64,000 nt of DNA from an uncultured Lachnospiraceae bacterium (GCA_947626365.1 CANQRW010000001.1:121392-185391); one strand, 5' to 3'; counted from the stretch's first letter, positions 53,734 through 61,659 are shown. Numbers and translations are program-made. The notes: a model not told the origin generated them from the sequence alone.

Positions 53734-53940
53734 ATGGAAGGAACAGCAAGCAAAGAGAAGAAAACCAATAAGAAGAGCTTTTATTCTGGTTTGAAAACCG
53801 AGTTCAGCAAGATTGTCTGGCCCAACAGAGAAGATGTCGGCCGTGAGACGGTGGCTGTACTTGCATGCTCAGTTGCTTTAGGTCTGATCATAGCGATTCT
53901 GGACCTGGTCATTTCCTACGGTCTCAGTTTTATTTTATAA
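53734..53940 (+). CDS. secE: Preprotein translocase subunit SecE
   Basis: 68 residues with one C-terminal membrane helix. LKTEFSKIVWPNREDVGRET is the conserved amphipathic segment with the W-P motif. Forms the SecYEG channel. The start has only a modest AAAGGAC upstream. It lies 27 bp after rpmG and 21 bp before nusG. Confidence 0.95.
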   Translation: MEGTASKEKKTNKKSFYSGLKTEFSKIVWPNREDVGRETVAVLACSVALGLIIAILDLVISYGLSFIL

Positions 53941-53961
53941 TTAAGGGCAAAGGTGAATCGT

Positions 53962-54477
53962 ATGGCGGAAGCAAGCTGGTATGTGGTTCATACCTATTCA
54001 GGCTATGAGAACAAGGTAAAGGTCGATATTGAAAAGACCATCGAGAACAGAAGCCTTCAGGATCAGATCCTGGAAGTGTCCGTTCCCATGCAGGCCGTTG
54101 TGGAGATTAAGAACGGCGTGGAAAAAGCGGTCGATAAGAAGATGTTTCCGGGATATGTGCTCATACACATGGTTATGAATGACGATACATGGTATGTAGT
54201 GCGCAATACCCGCGGAGTCACCGGATTTGTCGGCCCGGGTTCCAAGCCTGTTCCCCTGACGGACGATGAGATGGCCAACCTGGGCTTTATGGCTTCGGGA
54301 GTGGTGGTGGACTTCGAGATCGGCGACACTGTGGTGGTTATCTCCGGAGCATGGAAGGACACCGTCGGCGCGATCAAGTCAATCAATGAAGGCAAAAAGA
54401 CCGCTACCATCAATGTCGAGATGTTCGGCCGTGAAACTCCGGTTGAACTGGCATTCACAGAATTGAAAAAGCTGTAA
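53962..54477 (+). CDS. nusG: Transcription termination/antitermination protein NusG
   Basis: 171 residues. The NGN domain starts ASWYVVHTYSGYENKVKVDI and has MFPGYVLIHMVMNDDTWYVV; a KOW domain ends the protein (GDTVVVISGAWKDTVGAIKS). The ATG at 53962 is preferred over an upstream GTG at 53953 that lies within the AAAGGTG ribosome binding site. Bridges RNA polymerase to Rho or the ribosome; rho is also in this window. Confidence 0.96.
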   Translation: MAEASWYVVHTYSGYENKVKVDIEKTIENRSLQDQILEVSVPMQAVVEIKNGVEKAVDKKMFPGYVLIHMVMNDDTWYVVRNTRGVTGFVGPGSKPVPLTDDEMANLGFMASGVVVDFEIGDTVVVISGAWKDTVGAIKSINEGKKTATINVEMFGRETPVELAFTELKKL

Positions 54478-54486
54478 CTGTAACAA

Positions 54487-54515
54487 GTGGGAGGGACATC
54501 CCCCGACATTACCAC
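54487..54515 (+). promoter_or_regulatory. L1-type regulatory hairpin before rplK
   Basis: GTGG (54487-54490) pairs with CCAC (54512-54515) and GGG (54493-54495) with CCC (54500-54502), with an asymmetric internal loop (GA on one side, a longer strand with GACATTA on the other). Such two-helix sites resemble the L1 binding site on rRNA and on L11-operon mRNA. A near-identical copy lies before rplA. Confidence 0.7.
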
Positions 54516-54537
54516 AATATTTAGGAGGTGCCTGATT

Positions 54538-54963
54538 ATGGCAAAGAAAGTAACTGGTTACATCAAATTACAGATTCCTGCTGGCAAGGCAACGCCAGCG
54601 CCGCCGGTAGGTCCGGCCCTTGGTCAGCACGGCGTTAACATCGTGCAGTTTACCAAGGAATTCAACGCAAGAACCGCAGACCAGGGAGACCTGATCATCC
54701 CGGTAGTTATCACAGTCTATGCTGACAGAAGCTTCAGCTTTATCACCAAGACTCCGCCGGCAGCAGTTCTGCTGAAGAAGGCATGCAATATCAAGTCCGG
54801 TTCCGGCACGCCCAACAAGACCAAGGTGGCCACCATCTCCAAGGAGGAGGTCCGCAAGATCGCCGAGCTGAAGATGCCTGACCTGAACGCCGCAAGCGTC
54901 GAGGCTGCCATGAGCATGATCGCGGGAACCGCGAGAAGCATGGGAATCACAGTGACGGAATGA
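54538..54963 (+). CDS. rplK: Ribosomal protein L11
   Basis: 141 residues. [20 protein letters not shown] then [12 protein letters not shown] is the L11 start, and [20 protein letters not shown] and [20 protein letters not shown] follow in order. Part of the GTPase-associated centre. The ATG at 54538 follows TAGGAGG; upstream in-frame codons from 54487 cover the L1-type hairpin and are not coding. Confidence 0.97.
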   Translation: MAKKVTGYIKLQIPAGKATPAPPVGPALGQHGVNIVQFTKEFNARTADQGDLIIPVVITVYADRSFSFITKTPPAAVLLKKACNIKSGSGTPNKTKVATISKEEVRKIAELKMPDLNAASVEAAMSMIAGTARSMGITVTE

Positions 54964-54989
54964 TTTTCTGAAACCAATAGTTAATACCC

Positions 54990-55017
54990 GTGGGAGGGAA
55001 ATCCCCGACAATACCAC
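54990..55017 (+). promoter_or_regulatory. L1-type regulatory hairpin before rplA
   Basis: GTGG (54990-54993) pairs with CCAC (55014-55017) and GGG (54996-54998) with CCC, keeping the GA and GACAATA internal-loop strands seen in the copy at 54487. AAGGAGG starts one base later, so occupancy would block ribosome entry. Confidence 0.7.
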
Positions 55018-55033
55018 AAGGAGGTTTATCGTA

Positions 55034-55729
55034 ATGAAAAGAGGAAAGAAATACGCTGAGGCTGCTAAATTAGTAGACCGTTCCGTACAATATGACGCTG
55101 CAGACGCCATTGCCCTGGTGAAAAAGACTGCGGTTGCCAAGTTTGATGAGACCATCGAGGTTCATCTGAGAACCGGCTGCGACGGACGTCACGCAGACCA
55201 GCAGATTCGTGGAGCAGTAGTTCTGCCTCACGGAACCGGCAAGACCGTTCGGATTCTGGTATTCGCCAAAGGCGCGAAGCTGGATGAGGCTCAGGCCGCA
55301 GGCGCTGACTATGTAGGCGGCGAGGAACTGATCCCGAAGATCCAGAAGGAAGGCTGGCTGGATTTTGACGTAGTAGTAGCTACTCCGGATATGATGGGCG
55401 TTGTAGGACGTCTGGGCCGTATCCTGGGCCCGAAAGGCTTGATGCCCAACCCGAAGGCCGGAACCGTTACTATGGATGTAACCAAAGCCATTAACGATAT
55501 TAAAGCCGGTAAGATTGAGTACCGTCTTGACAAGACGAATATTATCCATGTGCCAGTGGGTAAGGCTTCTTTCACAGAAGAACAGTTGGCGGACAACTTC
55601 CAGACGCTTATGGATGCCATCATCAAGGCAAGACCCAGCGCACTGAAGGGCCAGTTTATCAGAAGTGCCACCATCACTTCCACCATGGGCCCCGGCATCA
55701 AGCTGAATGTTGCAAAGCTGGGCAACTGA
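55034..55729 (+). CDS. rplA: Ribosomal protein L1
   Basis: 231 residues, full length. [40 protein letters not shown] and [20 protein letters not shown] are diagnostic. It builds the L1 stalk and classically represses its own operon by binding the mRNA leader; two suitable hairpins lie upstream. AAGGAGG precedes the ATG. Confidence 0.97.
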   Translation: MKRGKKYAEAAKLVDRSVQYDAADAIALVKKTAVAKFDETIEVHLRTGCDGRHADQQIRGAVVLPHGTGKTVRILVFAKGAKLDEAQAAGADYVGGEELIPKIQKEGWLDFDVVVATPDMMGVVGRLGRILGPKGLMPNPKAGTVTMDVTKAINDIKAGKIEYRLDKTNIIHVPVGKASFTEEQLADNFQTLMDAIIKARPSALKGQFIRSATITSTMGPGIKLNVAKLGN

Positions 55730-55742
55730 TCTTGATTTGGTG

Positions 55743-55772
55743 TTGACAATCCAAATATAGATATGTTACAAT
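55743..55772 (+). promoter_or_regulatory. Promoter of the rplJ-rplL unit
   Basis: TTGACA (55743-55748) and TACAAT (55767-55772) with an 18-bp spacer, just before the L10 leader. Confidence 0.8.
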
Positions 55773-55774
55773 AC

Positions 55775-55899
55775 GCAGGTATTGAAAGCCGAAGACAGCA
55801 GGTGCCTTAGGGCATAAGTTGATAACGCCTGCCGAGGACTGATACTTCACGCAAGTGTATGTTTATGACCTCTCTGTCTTTGCGGCAGGGAGGTTTTTC
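55775..55899 (+). ncRNA. Ribosomal protein L10 leader with attenuator
   Basis: The conserved core reads GAAGACAGCAGGTGCC (from 55791) and later GCCTGCCGAGGAC, which form the helices and kink-turn bound by L10(L12)4. A terminator follows: ACCTCTCTG (55868-55876) with CAGGGAGGT (55886-55894) and a T tract. Excess L10 complex should favour termination and lower rplJ-rplL expression. Identification rests on pattern and position. Confidence 0.88.
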
Positions 55900-55948
55900 C
55901 TCTATCCGATTTCAATACTTCCAAATAAAACAAGGAGGTAAACCATTC

Positions 55949-56461
55949 ATGGCAAAAGTTGAATTAAAGCAGCCGATCGTCAAAGAGATCGCTGAACTGT
56001 TCGACGGAGCGCAGACGGCGGTGGTGGTAGATTACCGTGGCCTTACAGTTGAGCAGGACACTCAGCTGCGCAAGCAGTTAAGAGAGGCCGGCGTGACCTA
56101 TAAGGTTTACAAGAATACCATGATCCGCTTTGCTGCGAAGGATACGCCCTTTGAGGCTCTGGGTCCCAACCTGGAAGGCCCCACTGCCCTGGCGGTATCC
56201 AAGACCGATGCCACGGCGCCGGCCAGAATTCTGGCTGAGTTCGCTAAGAAGGCTCCGGTTCTGGAGATGAAGGGCGGTATCGTCGAGGATGCGTACTATG
56301 ACGCTCAGGGCATGCAGGCGATCGCAGCCGTGCCGTCCAGAGATGTCCTGCTGGGCAGACTGTTCGGAAGCATGCAGTCCCCGATCGCAAATCTGGCCCG
56401 CGTACTGAACCAGATTGCCGAGAAGAACGGCGGCGGCGAAGCCGCAGCCAGCGAGGCATAA
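55949..56461 (+). CDS. rplJ: Ribosomal protein L10
   Basis: 170 residues. AKVELKQPIVKEIAELFDGA, VVVDYRGLTVEQDTQLRKQL and YKVYKNTMIRFAA are typical. The ATG at 55949 follows CAAGGAGG; the longer frame from 55859 runs through the attenuator and is not coding. L10 anchors L7/L12 dimers on the ribosome and, with them, controls this unit through the leader upstream. Confidence 0.97.
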   Translation: MAKVELKQPIVKEIAELFDGAQTAVVVDYRGLTVEQDTQLRKQLREAGVTYKVYKNTMIRFAAKDTPFEALGPNLEGPTALAVSKTDATAPARILAEFAKKAPVLEMKGGIVEDAYYDAQGMQAIAAVPSRDVLLGRLFGSMQSPIANLARVLNQIAEKNGGGEAAASEA

Positions 56462-56463
56462 TT

Positions 56464-56760
56464 TTCTTAACGAGTGAGTTTTCTGTGAAAACTCACGAGT
56501 TTAGAAAATTAGCCGTTCGGCGACGATAAGGAGCCGAACATCCATGCGCGCGCAAGCGCGGGTTCTTAACGAGTGAGTTTTCTGTGAAAACTCACGAGTT
56601 TAGAAAATTAGCCGTTCGGCGACAATAAGGAGCCGAACATCCATGCGTGCGTAAGCGCGGGTTCTAAACTCGTGAGTTTTCTGTGAAAACTCACGAGTTT
56701 AGAAAATTAGCCGTTTGGCGACAATAAGGAGCCGAACATCCATGCGCGCGCAAGCGCGGG
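56464..56760 (+). repeat. Three 99-bp tandem repeats between rplJ and rplL
   Basis: Units 56464-56562, 56563-56661 and 56662-56760. Each folds into three hairpins: GTGAGTTTTC/GAAAACTCAC; GTTCGGC/GCCGAAC around a loop with AAGGAG; and a GCGC-type stem capped by a GNRA loop (GCAA or GTAA). In unit 3 the first hairpin is a perfect 20-bp stem with loop TGT (56662-56704). Unit differences keep the pairing. Each unit also has AAGGAG ten bases before an ATG that opens a mini-frame of 10, 3 or 7 codons. Confidence 0.95.
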
Positions 56761-56809
56761 TATGAAACTATCAATTTATTTTCAGAAAATAATAACGGAG
56801 GAAATCATA

Positions 56810-57184
56810 ATGGCAAAGTTGACTACTGCTGAGTTTATCGAAGCGATCAAAGAGTTATCTGTACTGGAACTGAACGAGCTGGTAAAGGCTTGTGAGGAAG
56901 AGTTTGGCGTATCTGCCGCTGCAGGCGTGGTTGTAGCTGCTGCAGGCCCCGCAGCCGAGGCTGTTGAGGAGAAGACCGAGTTTGACGTTGAACTGACCGA
57001 GGTTGGCCCCAACAAGGTTAAAGTCATCAAGGTTGTACGTGAAGCTACCGGCCTGGGCCTGAAGGAAGCCAAGGACGTAGTAGACAGCGCTCCCAAGGCT
57101 GTGAAGACCGGCGTTTCCAAGGAAGAGGCCGAGGAACTGAAGACCAAGCTGGAGGCCGAGGGCGCAAAGGTTACTCTGAAGTAA
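56810..57184 (+). CDS. rplL: Ribosomal protein L7/L12
   Basis: 124 residues. The N-terminal dimerisation domain ([20 protein letters not shown]), an Ala/Val-rich hinge and the C-terminal factor-binding domain ([20 protein letters not shown]) are complete. The ATG at 56810 follows GGAGG. It is separated from rplJ by 348 bp, mostly the 99-bp repeats, which is unusually long. A strong terminator follows and no rpoB is next. Confidence 0.97.
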   Translation: MAKLTTAEFIEAIKELSVLELNELVKACEEEFGVSAAAGVVVAAAGPAAEAVEEKTEFDVELTEVGPNKVKVIKVVREATGLGLKEAKDVVDSAPKAVKTGVSKEEAEELKTKLEAEGAKVTLK

Positions 57185-57226
57185 TTGATGCCGCCGTGAA
57201 CGATTTTGGCGTGACAAAGAACAGAG

Positions 57227-57262
57227 ACTCCCGAAATTCACCTCGATTTCGGGAGTTTTTTT
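57227..57262 (+). terminator. Terminator after rplL
   Basis: ACTCCCGAAAT (57227-57237) pairs perfectly with ATTTCGGGAGT (57246-57256), followed by seven T. Confidence 0.93.
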
Positions 57263-57283
57263 GTCATAATTTCATAAACCGTC

Positions 57284-57312
57284 TTGACAGAGTCAAAAAA
57301 GTGTGGTAAAAA
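57284..57312 (+). promoter_or_regulatory. cspA promoter
   Basis: TTGACA (57284-57289) and TAAAAA (57307-57312) with a 17-bp spacer. The start site near 57319 gives a leader of about 120 nucleotides. Confidence 0.7.
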
Positions 57313-57336
57313 GAACTTGTATTTCGGAGCTTTTGA

Positions 57337-57398
57337 TTCACATGTTTTTGTAAGTCATTGGGCACGACGATGATCTACAAAAACATGTGAATTTTTTT
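57337..57398 (+). terminator. Terminator-type hairpin in the cspA leader
   Basis: TTCACATGTTTTTGTA (57337-57352) pairs perfectly over 16 bp with 57376-57391, with a 23-base loop, followed by seven T. It lies between promoter and gene, so it is a candidate attenuator. Confidence 0.8.
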
Positions 57399-57438
57399 GC
57401 AGGAGAAGTACGAATTAATATCTAGGAGGTGTACCAGC

Positions 57439-57642
57439 ATGAACAAAGGTACAGTAAAGTGGTTTAACGCAACAAAAGGCTATGGATTCATCACCAACGA
57501 TGAGACAGGCGAAGAAGTCTTCGTACATTTCTCCGGTATCGTTGCTGACGGTTACAAGACTCTGGAAGATGGTCAGAAAGTGACCTTTGACATGGCAGAG
57601 GGCAACCGCGGCATGCAGGCAGTGAACGTGAAAGCCGTTTAA
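57439..57642 (+). CDS. cspA: Cold-shock protein
   Basis: 67 residues, one cold-shock domain. RNP1 is KGYGFIT and RNP2 VFVHFSGI, in [20 protein letters not shown]. It binds single-stranded RNA and DNA. The ATG at 57439 follows TAGGAGG. The long leader with a strong hairpin fits post-transcriptional control, known for cold-shock genes in other forms. Confidence 0.96.
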   Translation: MNKGTVKWFNATKGYGFITNDETGEEVFVHFSGIVADGYKTLEDGQKVTFDMAEGNRGMQAVNVKAV

Positions 57643-57664
57643 GTAGTTTAAATCAGAAGTCAGA

Positions 57665-57747
57665 AGAGGGCAGTTTCCGAAGGGAGGCTGCTCTCTTTAC
57701 GTCAGTATGTGAGCAGAGCGCCAGTGACGCTCTGCTCGTATTTTGTG
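57665..57747 (+). repeat. Modular intergenic element, copy 7, with terminator
   Basis: Hairpin 1: AGAGGGCAG (57665-57673) with CTGCTCTCT (57688-57696), one G-T pair. Linker TTTACGTCAGTATGTG. Hairpin 2: GAGCAGAGCG (57711-57720) pairs perfectly with CGCTCTGCTC (57728-57737) around CCAGTGA, then GTATTTTGTG. The best-preserved copy together with copy 6. Confidence 0.85.
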
Positions 57748-57758
57748 CAGGAAACCTC

Positions 57759-57816
57759 TTGCAATCTCCGGGGAAATGTTGTATAGTATACTTAACTGCT
57801 AATGAAAGCGCTTACA
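57759..57816 (+). promoter_or_regulatory. uxaB promoter with cre site
   Basis: TTGCAA (57759-57764) and TATAGT (57782-57787), spacer 17. ATGAAAGCGCTTACA (57802-57816) matches the CcpA cre consensus WTGNAANCGNWNNCW at every position, just after the expected start site. Catabolite repression is expected. Confidence 0.75.
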
Positions 57817-57854
57817 ATTTGCGCAATTTAAGAAATTATCGGAGGGGAGCAGAT

Positions 57855-59189
57855 ATGAGCAATCGTAAAGAGACAGTGATTCAGTTTGGCGAAGGCGGTT
57901 TTTTGAGGGGATTTGTGGACTATTTCTTTCAGAAGATGAAAGATAAGGGACTGTTCGACGGTTCTGTGGTCGTGGTGCAGCCCATTGAGCGGGGCATGTG
58001 CGAGATGCTGGAGAAGCAGGGCTGCGAGTATAATCTGTTCCTGAGAGGCATTGACAACGGGCAGGTAGTGGATGAACATACTCACATCGATATCATTTCC
58101 AGATGTGTGAATCCTTACACCGACTGCGCCGCCTACATGGCTCTTGCGGAGAATCCGGACTTCCGTTTCGTGGTGTCCAATACCACCGAGGCCGGAATCG
58201 AGTTTGTGCCTGAGAATAAGTTTGAGGATGCTCCGGCGAAAAGCTTCCCCGGCAAGCTGACGCAGCTTCTGTATAAGAGATATCAGCTGGGACTTCCCGG
58301 ATTCATCATTCTTTCCTGTGAACTGATCGACCATAACGGGGAGGAGCTGGAGAAGTGCTGCCTGCAGTATGCGGATCTGTGGGGACTGGGCGACGGATTT
58401 AAGGCCTGGCTGTCCAAGGAGAATGATTTCTGCTCCACCCTGGTGGACCGTATCGTGACCGGATTCCCCAGAGACGAGCATCAGGCTCTCTGCGAGAGGA
58501 TCGGACAGCAGGACAATATGATGGATACGGCGGAGATCTTCCACCTGTGGGTCATCCAGGGTCATCATGAGGATGAACTGCCTCTTCAGAAAGCCGGCTT
58601 TAACGTAGTCTGGACCGACAACGTAGATCCTTATAAGAAGAGAAAGGTCCGCATCCTGAACGGCGCCCACACTTCCATGGTGCTGGGAGCCCGCCTGTAC
58701 GGTCTGGAGACAGTGGGAGAGTGCCTGAAGGACGAGAAGGTGTCCGCTCTTCTTAAGAAATGTATCTTCGATGAGATTATTCCTACCATCGGCGATACGG
58801 AGGATAACCGGCAGTTCGGCGCGGCGGTGCTGGAGCGCTTCTCCAATCCGTTTATCAAGCATCTGCTTCTGTCCATCGCCCTAAACTCGGTATCCAAGTT
58901 CAAGGCCAGAGTCCTTCCAACGATTCTGGAGTACAAGGAAGCCTTTGGCAAATATCCGACGGGCCTGACCTTCTCTCTGGCGGCCCTGATCGCCTTCTAC
59001 CGCACCGATGAGGCCAACGACGGCGAGGATATCATGGCGTTTATGAAGACGGCTTCTGTGGAGGATATTCTGAAGAAGACGGAATACTGGGGCCAGGATC
59101 TCAGCGATATGCTGCCTGAGGTTCAGAAATGGTATGACATGATCGAGGAGAAGGGCATGGACGCCGCCTACGATGCTGTGCTGGCATAA
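57855..59189 (+). CDS. uxaB: Tagaturonate reductase (altronate oxidoreductase)
   Basis: 444 residues, NAD-dependent long-chain mannitol dehydrogenase family. VIQFGEGGFLRGFVDYFFQK is the nucleotide-binding start; NTTEAGIEF, LSCELIDHNG and the catalytic-region KKRKVRILNGAHTSMVLGAR are typical of UxaB. It reduces D-tagaturonate to D-altronate in galacturonate breakdown. The ATG at 57855 follows GGAGGGG. uxaA and uxaC are not in this window. The cre site suggests glucose repression. Confidence 0.92.
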   Translation: MSNRKETVIQFGEGGFLRGFVDYFFQKMKDKGLFDGSVVVVQPIERGMCEMLEKQGCEYNLFLRGIDNGQVVDEHTHIDIISRCVNPYTDCAAYMALAENPDFRFVVSNTTEAGIEFVPENKFEDAPAKSFPGKLTQLLYKRYQLGLPGFIILSCELIDHNGEELEKCCLQYADLWGLGDGFKAWLSKENDFCSTLVDRIVTGFPRDEHQALCERIGQQDNMMDTAEIFHLWVIQGHHEDELPLQKAGFNVVWTDNVDPYKKRKVRILNGAHTSMVLGARLYGLETVGECLKDEKVSALLKKCIFDEIIPTIGDTEDNRQFGAAVLERFSNPFIKHLLLSIALNSVSKFKARVLPTILEYKEAFGKYPTGLTFSLAALIAFYRTDEANDGEDIMAFMKTASVEDILKKTEYWGQDLSDMLPEVQKWYDMIEEKGMDAAYDAVLA

Positions 59190-59275
59190 GTCTTCAAGCG
59201 TCAGCCGCCCGGCATTTTTTGCGGCGCGGCAGGGGAACAGGCGCATATAAGTGAAAGTGAAGATTAGGATCTGAA

Positions 59276-59319
59276 AACCGTCCGGATTGCAGTAAATTGC
59301 TGGGTCCGGGCGGTTTTTT
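59276..59319 (+). terminator. Terminator between uxaB and the deacetylase gene
   Basis: AACCGTCCGGA (59276-59286) pairs with TCCGGGCGGTT (59305-59315, one G-T pair), followed by T6. Confidence 0.88.
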
Positions 59320-59447
59320 GCGAGAAAGTGACCTGCTGCCGGCTGTGTATTGTTTTCTGCGGTCCGACCTGTGACCGGATTCTATCTGCGGCGGATGTTT
59401 CATATAATCATAACTGATGATAGGGCAGAAAACTGCGGGGAACGGAA

Positions 59448-60317
59448 ATGAATCGAAGGCGCTGGTTTGTGGGAAAGAAGATGGCGGCCTGGTGCCGTAT
59501 GATTCTGATGATTCTGCTGGCAGCAGATTTGGGCGTAAGCCTGCTGGCAGGGCCGAAGGGTGGGTCCGGGCGGCGGCAGGAATACGCCGGACAAAGGGCT
59601 GTAAGCGCGGCGGTGAAGAAGCTGCCAGCCGCGGAGGAAATGACAATCGGACCGCCGGAAGAGGCAGCAGCGGAAGAGGCAGCAGCGGAAGAGGCAGCAG
59701 CGGAAGAGGCAGCAGCGGAAGAGGCAGCGGCGGAAGAGACAGCAGTGGAAGGGACAGCAGCGAAGAAGACGGTGGCGCTTACCTTTGACGACGGTCCTCA
59801 TCCGGTTTTTACGCCGAAGCTTTTGGATGGCCTGCGGAAGCGCCGAGTCTGCGCATCCTTTTTCCTGATCGGACAGAATATTGACGGCAACGAGGAGATT
59901 GTTCGTCAGATGTATGCGGACGGCCATCTGATCGGCAATCACAGCCAGAACCACCTGCAGCTGACGTCGGGGAATGCGGAAGACGCCTGCGCGCAGATCC
60001 GGTATACCAATGAGAAGATCAGGGAAATTACAGGTCAGGAACCGGACTATATCCGTCCGCCCTTCGGCTCCTGGAGCGACGAGCTGGGGAGCCTGATTCC
60101 CATGACGGTGGCTCTGTGGAATCTGGATCCCCTGGACTGGAAAACTCAGGACCGGGCCGCTGTGGTCCGTTATGTGGAAAATCATGCGGAGGACGGCAGC
60201 ATCATTCTGCTTCACGATGTGTATGAATCCTCGGTGGAGGCGGCCCTGGAAATCATTGACACCCTTACGGCAGAGGGCTATAATTTTGTTACAGTGGATG
60301 AGATGCTGATTGAATGA
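59448..60317 (+). CDS. Polysaccharide deacetylase (NodB homology, CE4)
   Basis: 289 residues. A basic N terminus and one membrane segment (MILMILLAADLGVSLLAG) anchor or export it. A linker of Glu/Ala repeats (about 70-105) leads to the NodB domain: TFDDGPHPVF (Asp pair), HSQNH (metal His), RPPFGSWSDE and WNLDPLDWKTQ, then ILLHD. All catalytic motifs are kept. Likely removes acetyl groups from peptidoglycan or another surface glycan. rarA follows by 25 bp. Confidence 0.92.
   Translation: MNRRRWFVGKKMAAWCRMILMILLAADLGVSLLAGPKGGSGRRQEYAGQRAVSAAVKKLPAAEEMTIGPPEEAAAEEAAAEEAAAEEAAAEEAAAEETAVEGTAAKKTVALTFDDGPHPVFTPKLLDGLRKRRVCASFFLIGQNIDGNEEIVRQMYADGHLIGNHSQNHLQLTSGNAEDACAQIRYTNEKIREITGQEPDYIRPPFGSWSDELGSLIPMTVALWNLDPLDWKTQDRAAVVRYVENHAEDGSIILLHDVYESSVEAALEIIDTLTAEGYNFVTVDEMLIE
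59658..59762 (+). repeat. 15-bp in-frame tandem repeat, seven copies
   Basis: Unit GAAGAGGCAGCAGCG, four perfect then three with changes, encoding Glu-Glu-Ala-Ala-Ala in the linker between the membrane anchor and the deacetylase domain. Confidence 0.92.
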
Positions 60318-60342
60318 TGAAATGACAGGATAAGGAGTATCT

Positions 60343-61659
60343 ATGGATTTATTTGACTATATGAGAAGCGCTGCCCAGGAGAAGGAATCGCCTCTGGCTT
60401 CCAGAATGAGACCTGCGACTCTGGACGAGGTGGTGGGACAGAGACACATTATCGGAAAGGACAAGCTGCTGTATCGGGCCATTAAGGCGGATCAGCTGGG
60501 TTCTATTATTTTCTATGGACCGCCGGGGACAGGGAAGACCACTCTGGCGAAGGTGATCGCCAACACGACGAAAGCGGATTTCCGGCAGATTAACGCTACC
60601 GTTGCCGGGAAGAAGGATATGGAGGAAGTGGTGAAGGCGGCTCAGGATACACTGGGAATGTACGGCAGAAGAACCATTCTGTTCATTGATGAGATTCACC
60701 GGTTTAACAAAAGCCAGCAGGACTATCTGCTGCCTTTTGTGGAGGACGGCACCTTGATTCTCATTGGCGCCACCACGGAGAATCCTTATTTTGAGGTGAA
60801 CGGAGCTCTTCTGTCGCGGTCGAGGATTTTTGAACTTAAGAGTCTGGAGAAGGAGGATATCCGGGAACTGATTCGGCGGGCTGTCTATGATGAGGAGAAA
60901 GGCATGGGCAGTTACCGGGCGGAGATCGATGAGGCGGCTGCGGACTTTCTTGCGGATGCGGCCAACGGGGATGCCAGAGCTGCCTTGAATGCGGTGGAAC
61001 TGGGAGTTCTCACCACGGAACGAAGTGGGGACGGAAAGATTCACATTGATCTGGAGACGGCTCAGGAGTGTATTCAGAAGAGGGCCGTCCGCTATGACAA
61101 AGACGGAGATAATCATTACGATACCATATCCGCGTTTATCAAAAGCATGCGGGGTTCCGATCCGGACGCGGCGGTTTATTACTTGGCAAGAATGCTTTAT
61201 GCCGGTGAGGATATTAAATTTATTGCCCGCCGGATGATGATTCACGCGGCAGAAGATGTGGGAATGGCGGATCCCCAGGCCCTGGTAGTGGCGGCAAGCG
61301 CGGCTCAGGCGGTGGAACGTGTAGGGATGCCGGAGGCTCAGATCATTCTGGCAGAGGCGGCAATCTATATCGCCACGGCCCCCAAGAGCAATTCCGTGGT
61401 TCGGGCCATCGGGGAGGCGTCGTCGGCAGTGGCTTCGGAGAAGACGGCGCCGGTGCCGGTGCATCTCCAGGACAAACATTATAAGGGAGCGGAGAAGCTG
61501 GGACACGGAGCAGGATATCTGTACCCTCACGATTATCCTAACCACTATGTGAGACAGCAGTATCTGCCGGAGGGCATGGAAAACCGGGAGTTTTATCACA
61601 TGTCTGATCAGGGATATGAGCAAAAAATAAAAGATTTTTTCAAAATTATAAAAAATTGA
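60343..61659 (+). CDS. rarA: Replication-associated recombination protein A (AAA+ ATPase)
   Basis: 438 residues. Walker A YGPPGTGKTTLAKVIANTT, Walker B TILFIDEIHRFNKSQQD, sensor 1 LIGATTENPYFEVN and the C-terminal MgsA/RarA domain (SAFIKSMRGSDPDAAVYYLA) are present. Acts at stalled forks. The start has ATAAGGAG upstream. No terminator is evident before rho, but rho has its own -10. Confidence 0.95.
   Translation: MDLFDYMRSAAQEKESPLASRMRPATLDEVVGQRHIIGKDKLLYRAIKADQLGSIIFYGPPGTGKTTLAKVIANTTKADFRQINATVAGKKDMEEVVKAAQDTLGMYGRRTILFIDEIHRFNKSQQDYLLPFVEDGTLILIGATTENPYFEVNGALLSRSRIFELKSLEKEDIRELIRRAVYDEEKGMGSYRAEIDEAAADFLADAANGDARAALNAVELGVLTTERSGDGKIHIDLETAQECIQKRAVRYDKDGDNHYDTISAFIKSMRGSDPDAAVYYLARMLYAGEDIKFIARRMMIHAAEDVGMADPQALVVAASAAQAVERVGMPEAQIILAEAAIYIATAPKSNSVVRAIGEASSAVASEKTAPVPVHLQDKHYKGAEKLGHGAGYLYPHDYPNHYVRQQYLPEGMENREFYHMSDQGYEQKIKDFFKIIKN

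Noticed and set aside
56464..56760. 99-bp repeats considered as a CRISPR array or origin iterons
   Set aside because: The repeats abut with no unique spacers and have strong hairpins; they sit inside a ribosomal operon far from replication genes.
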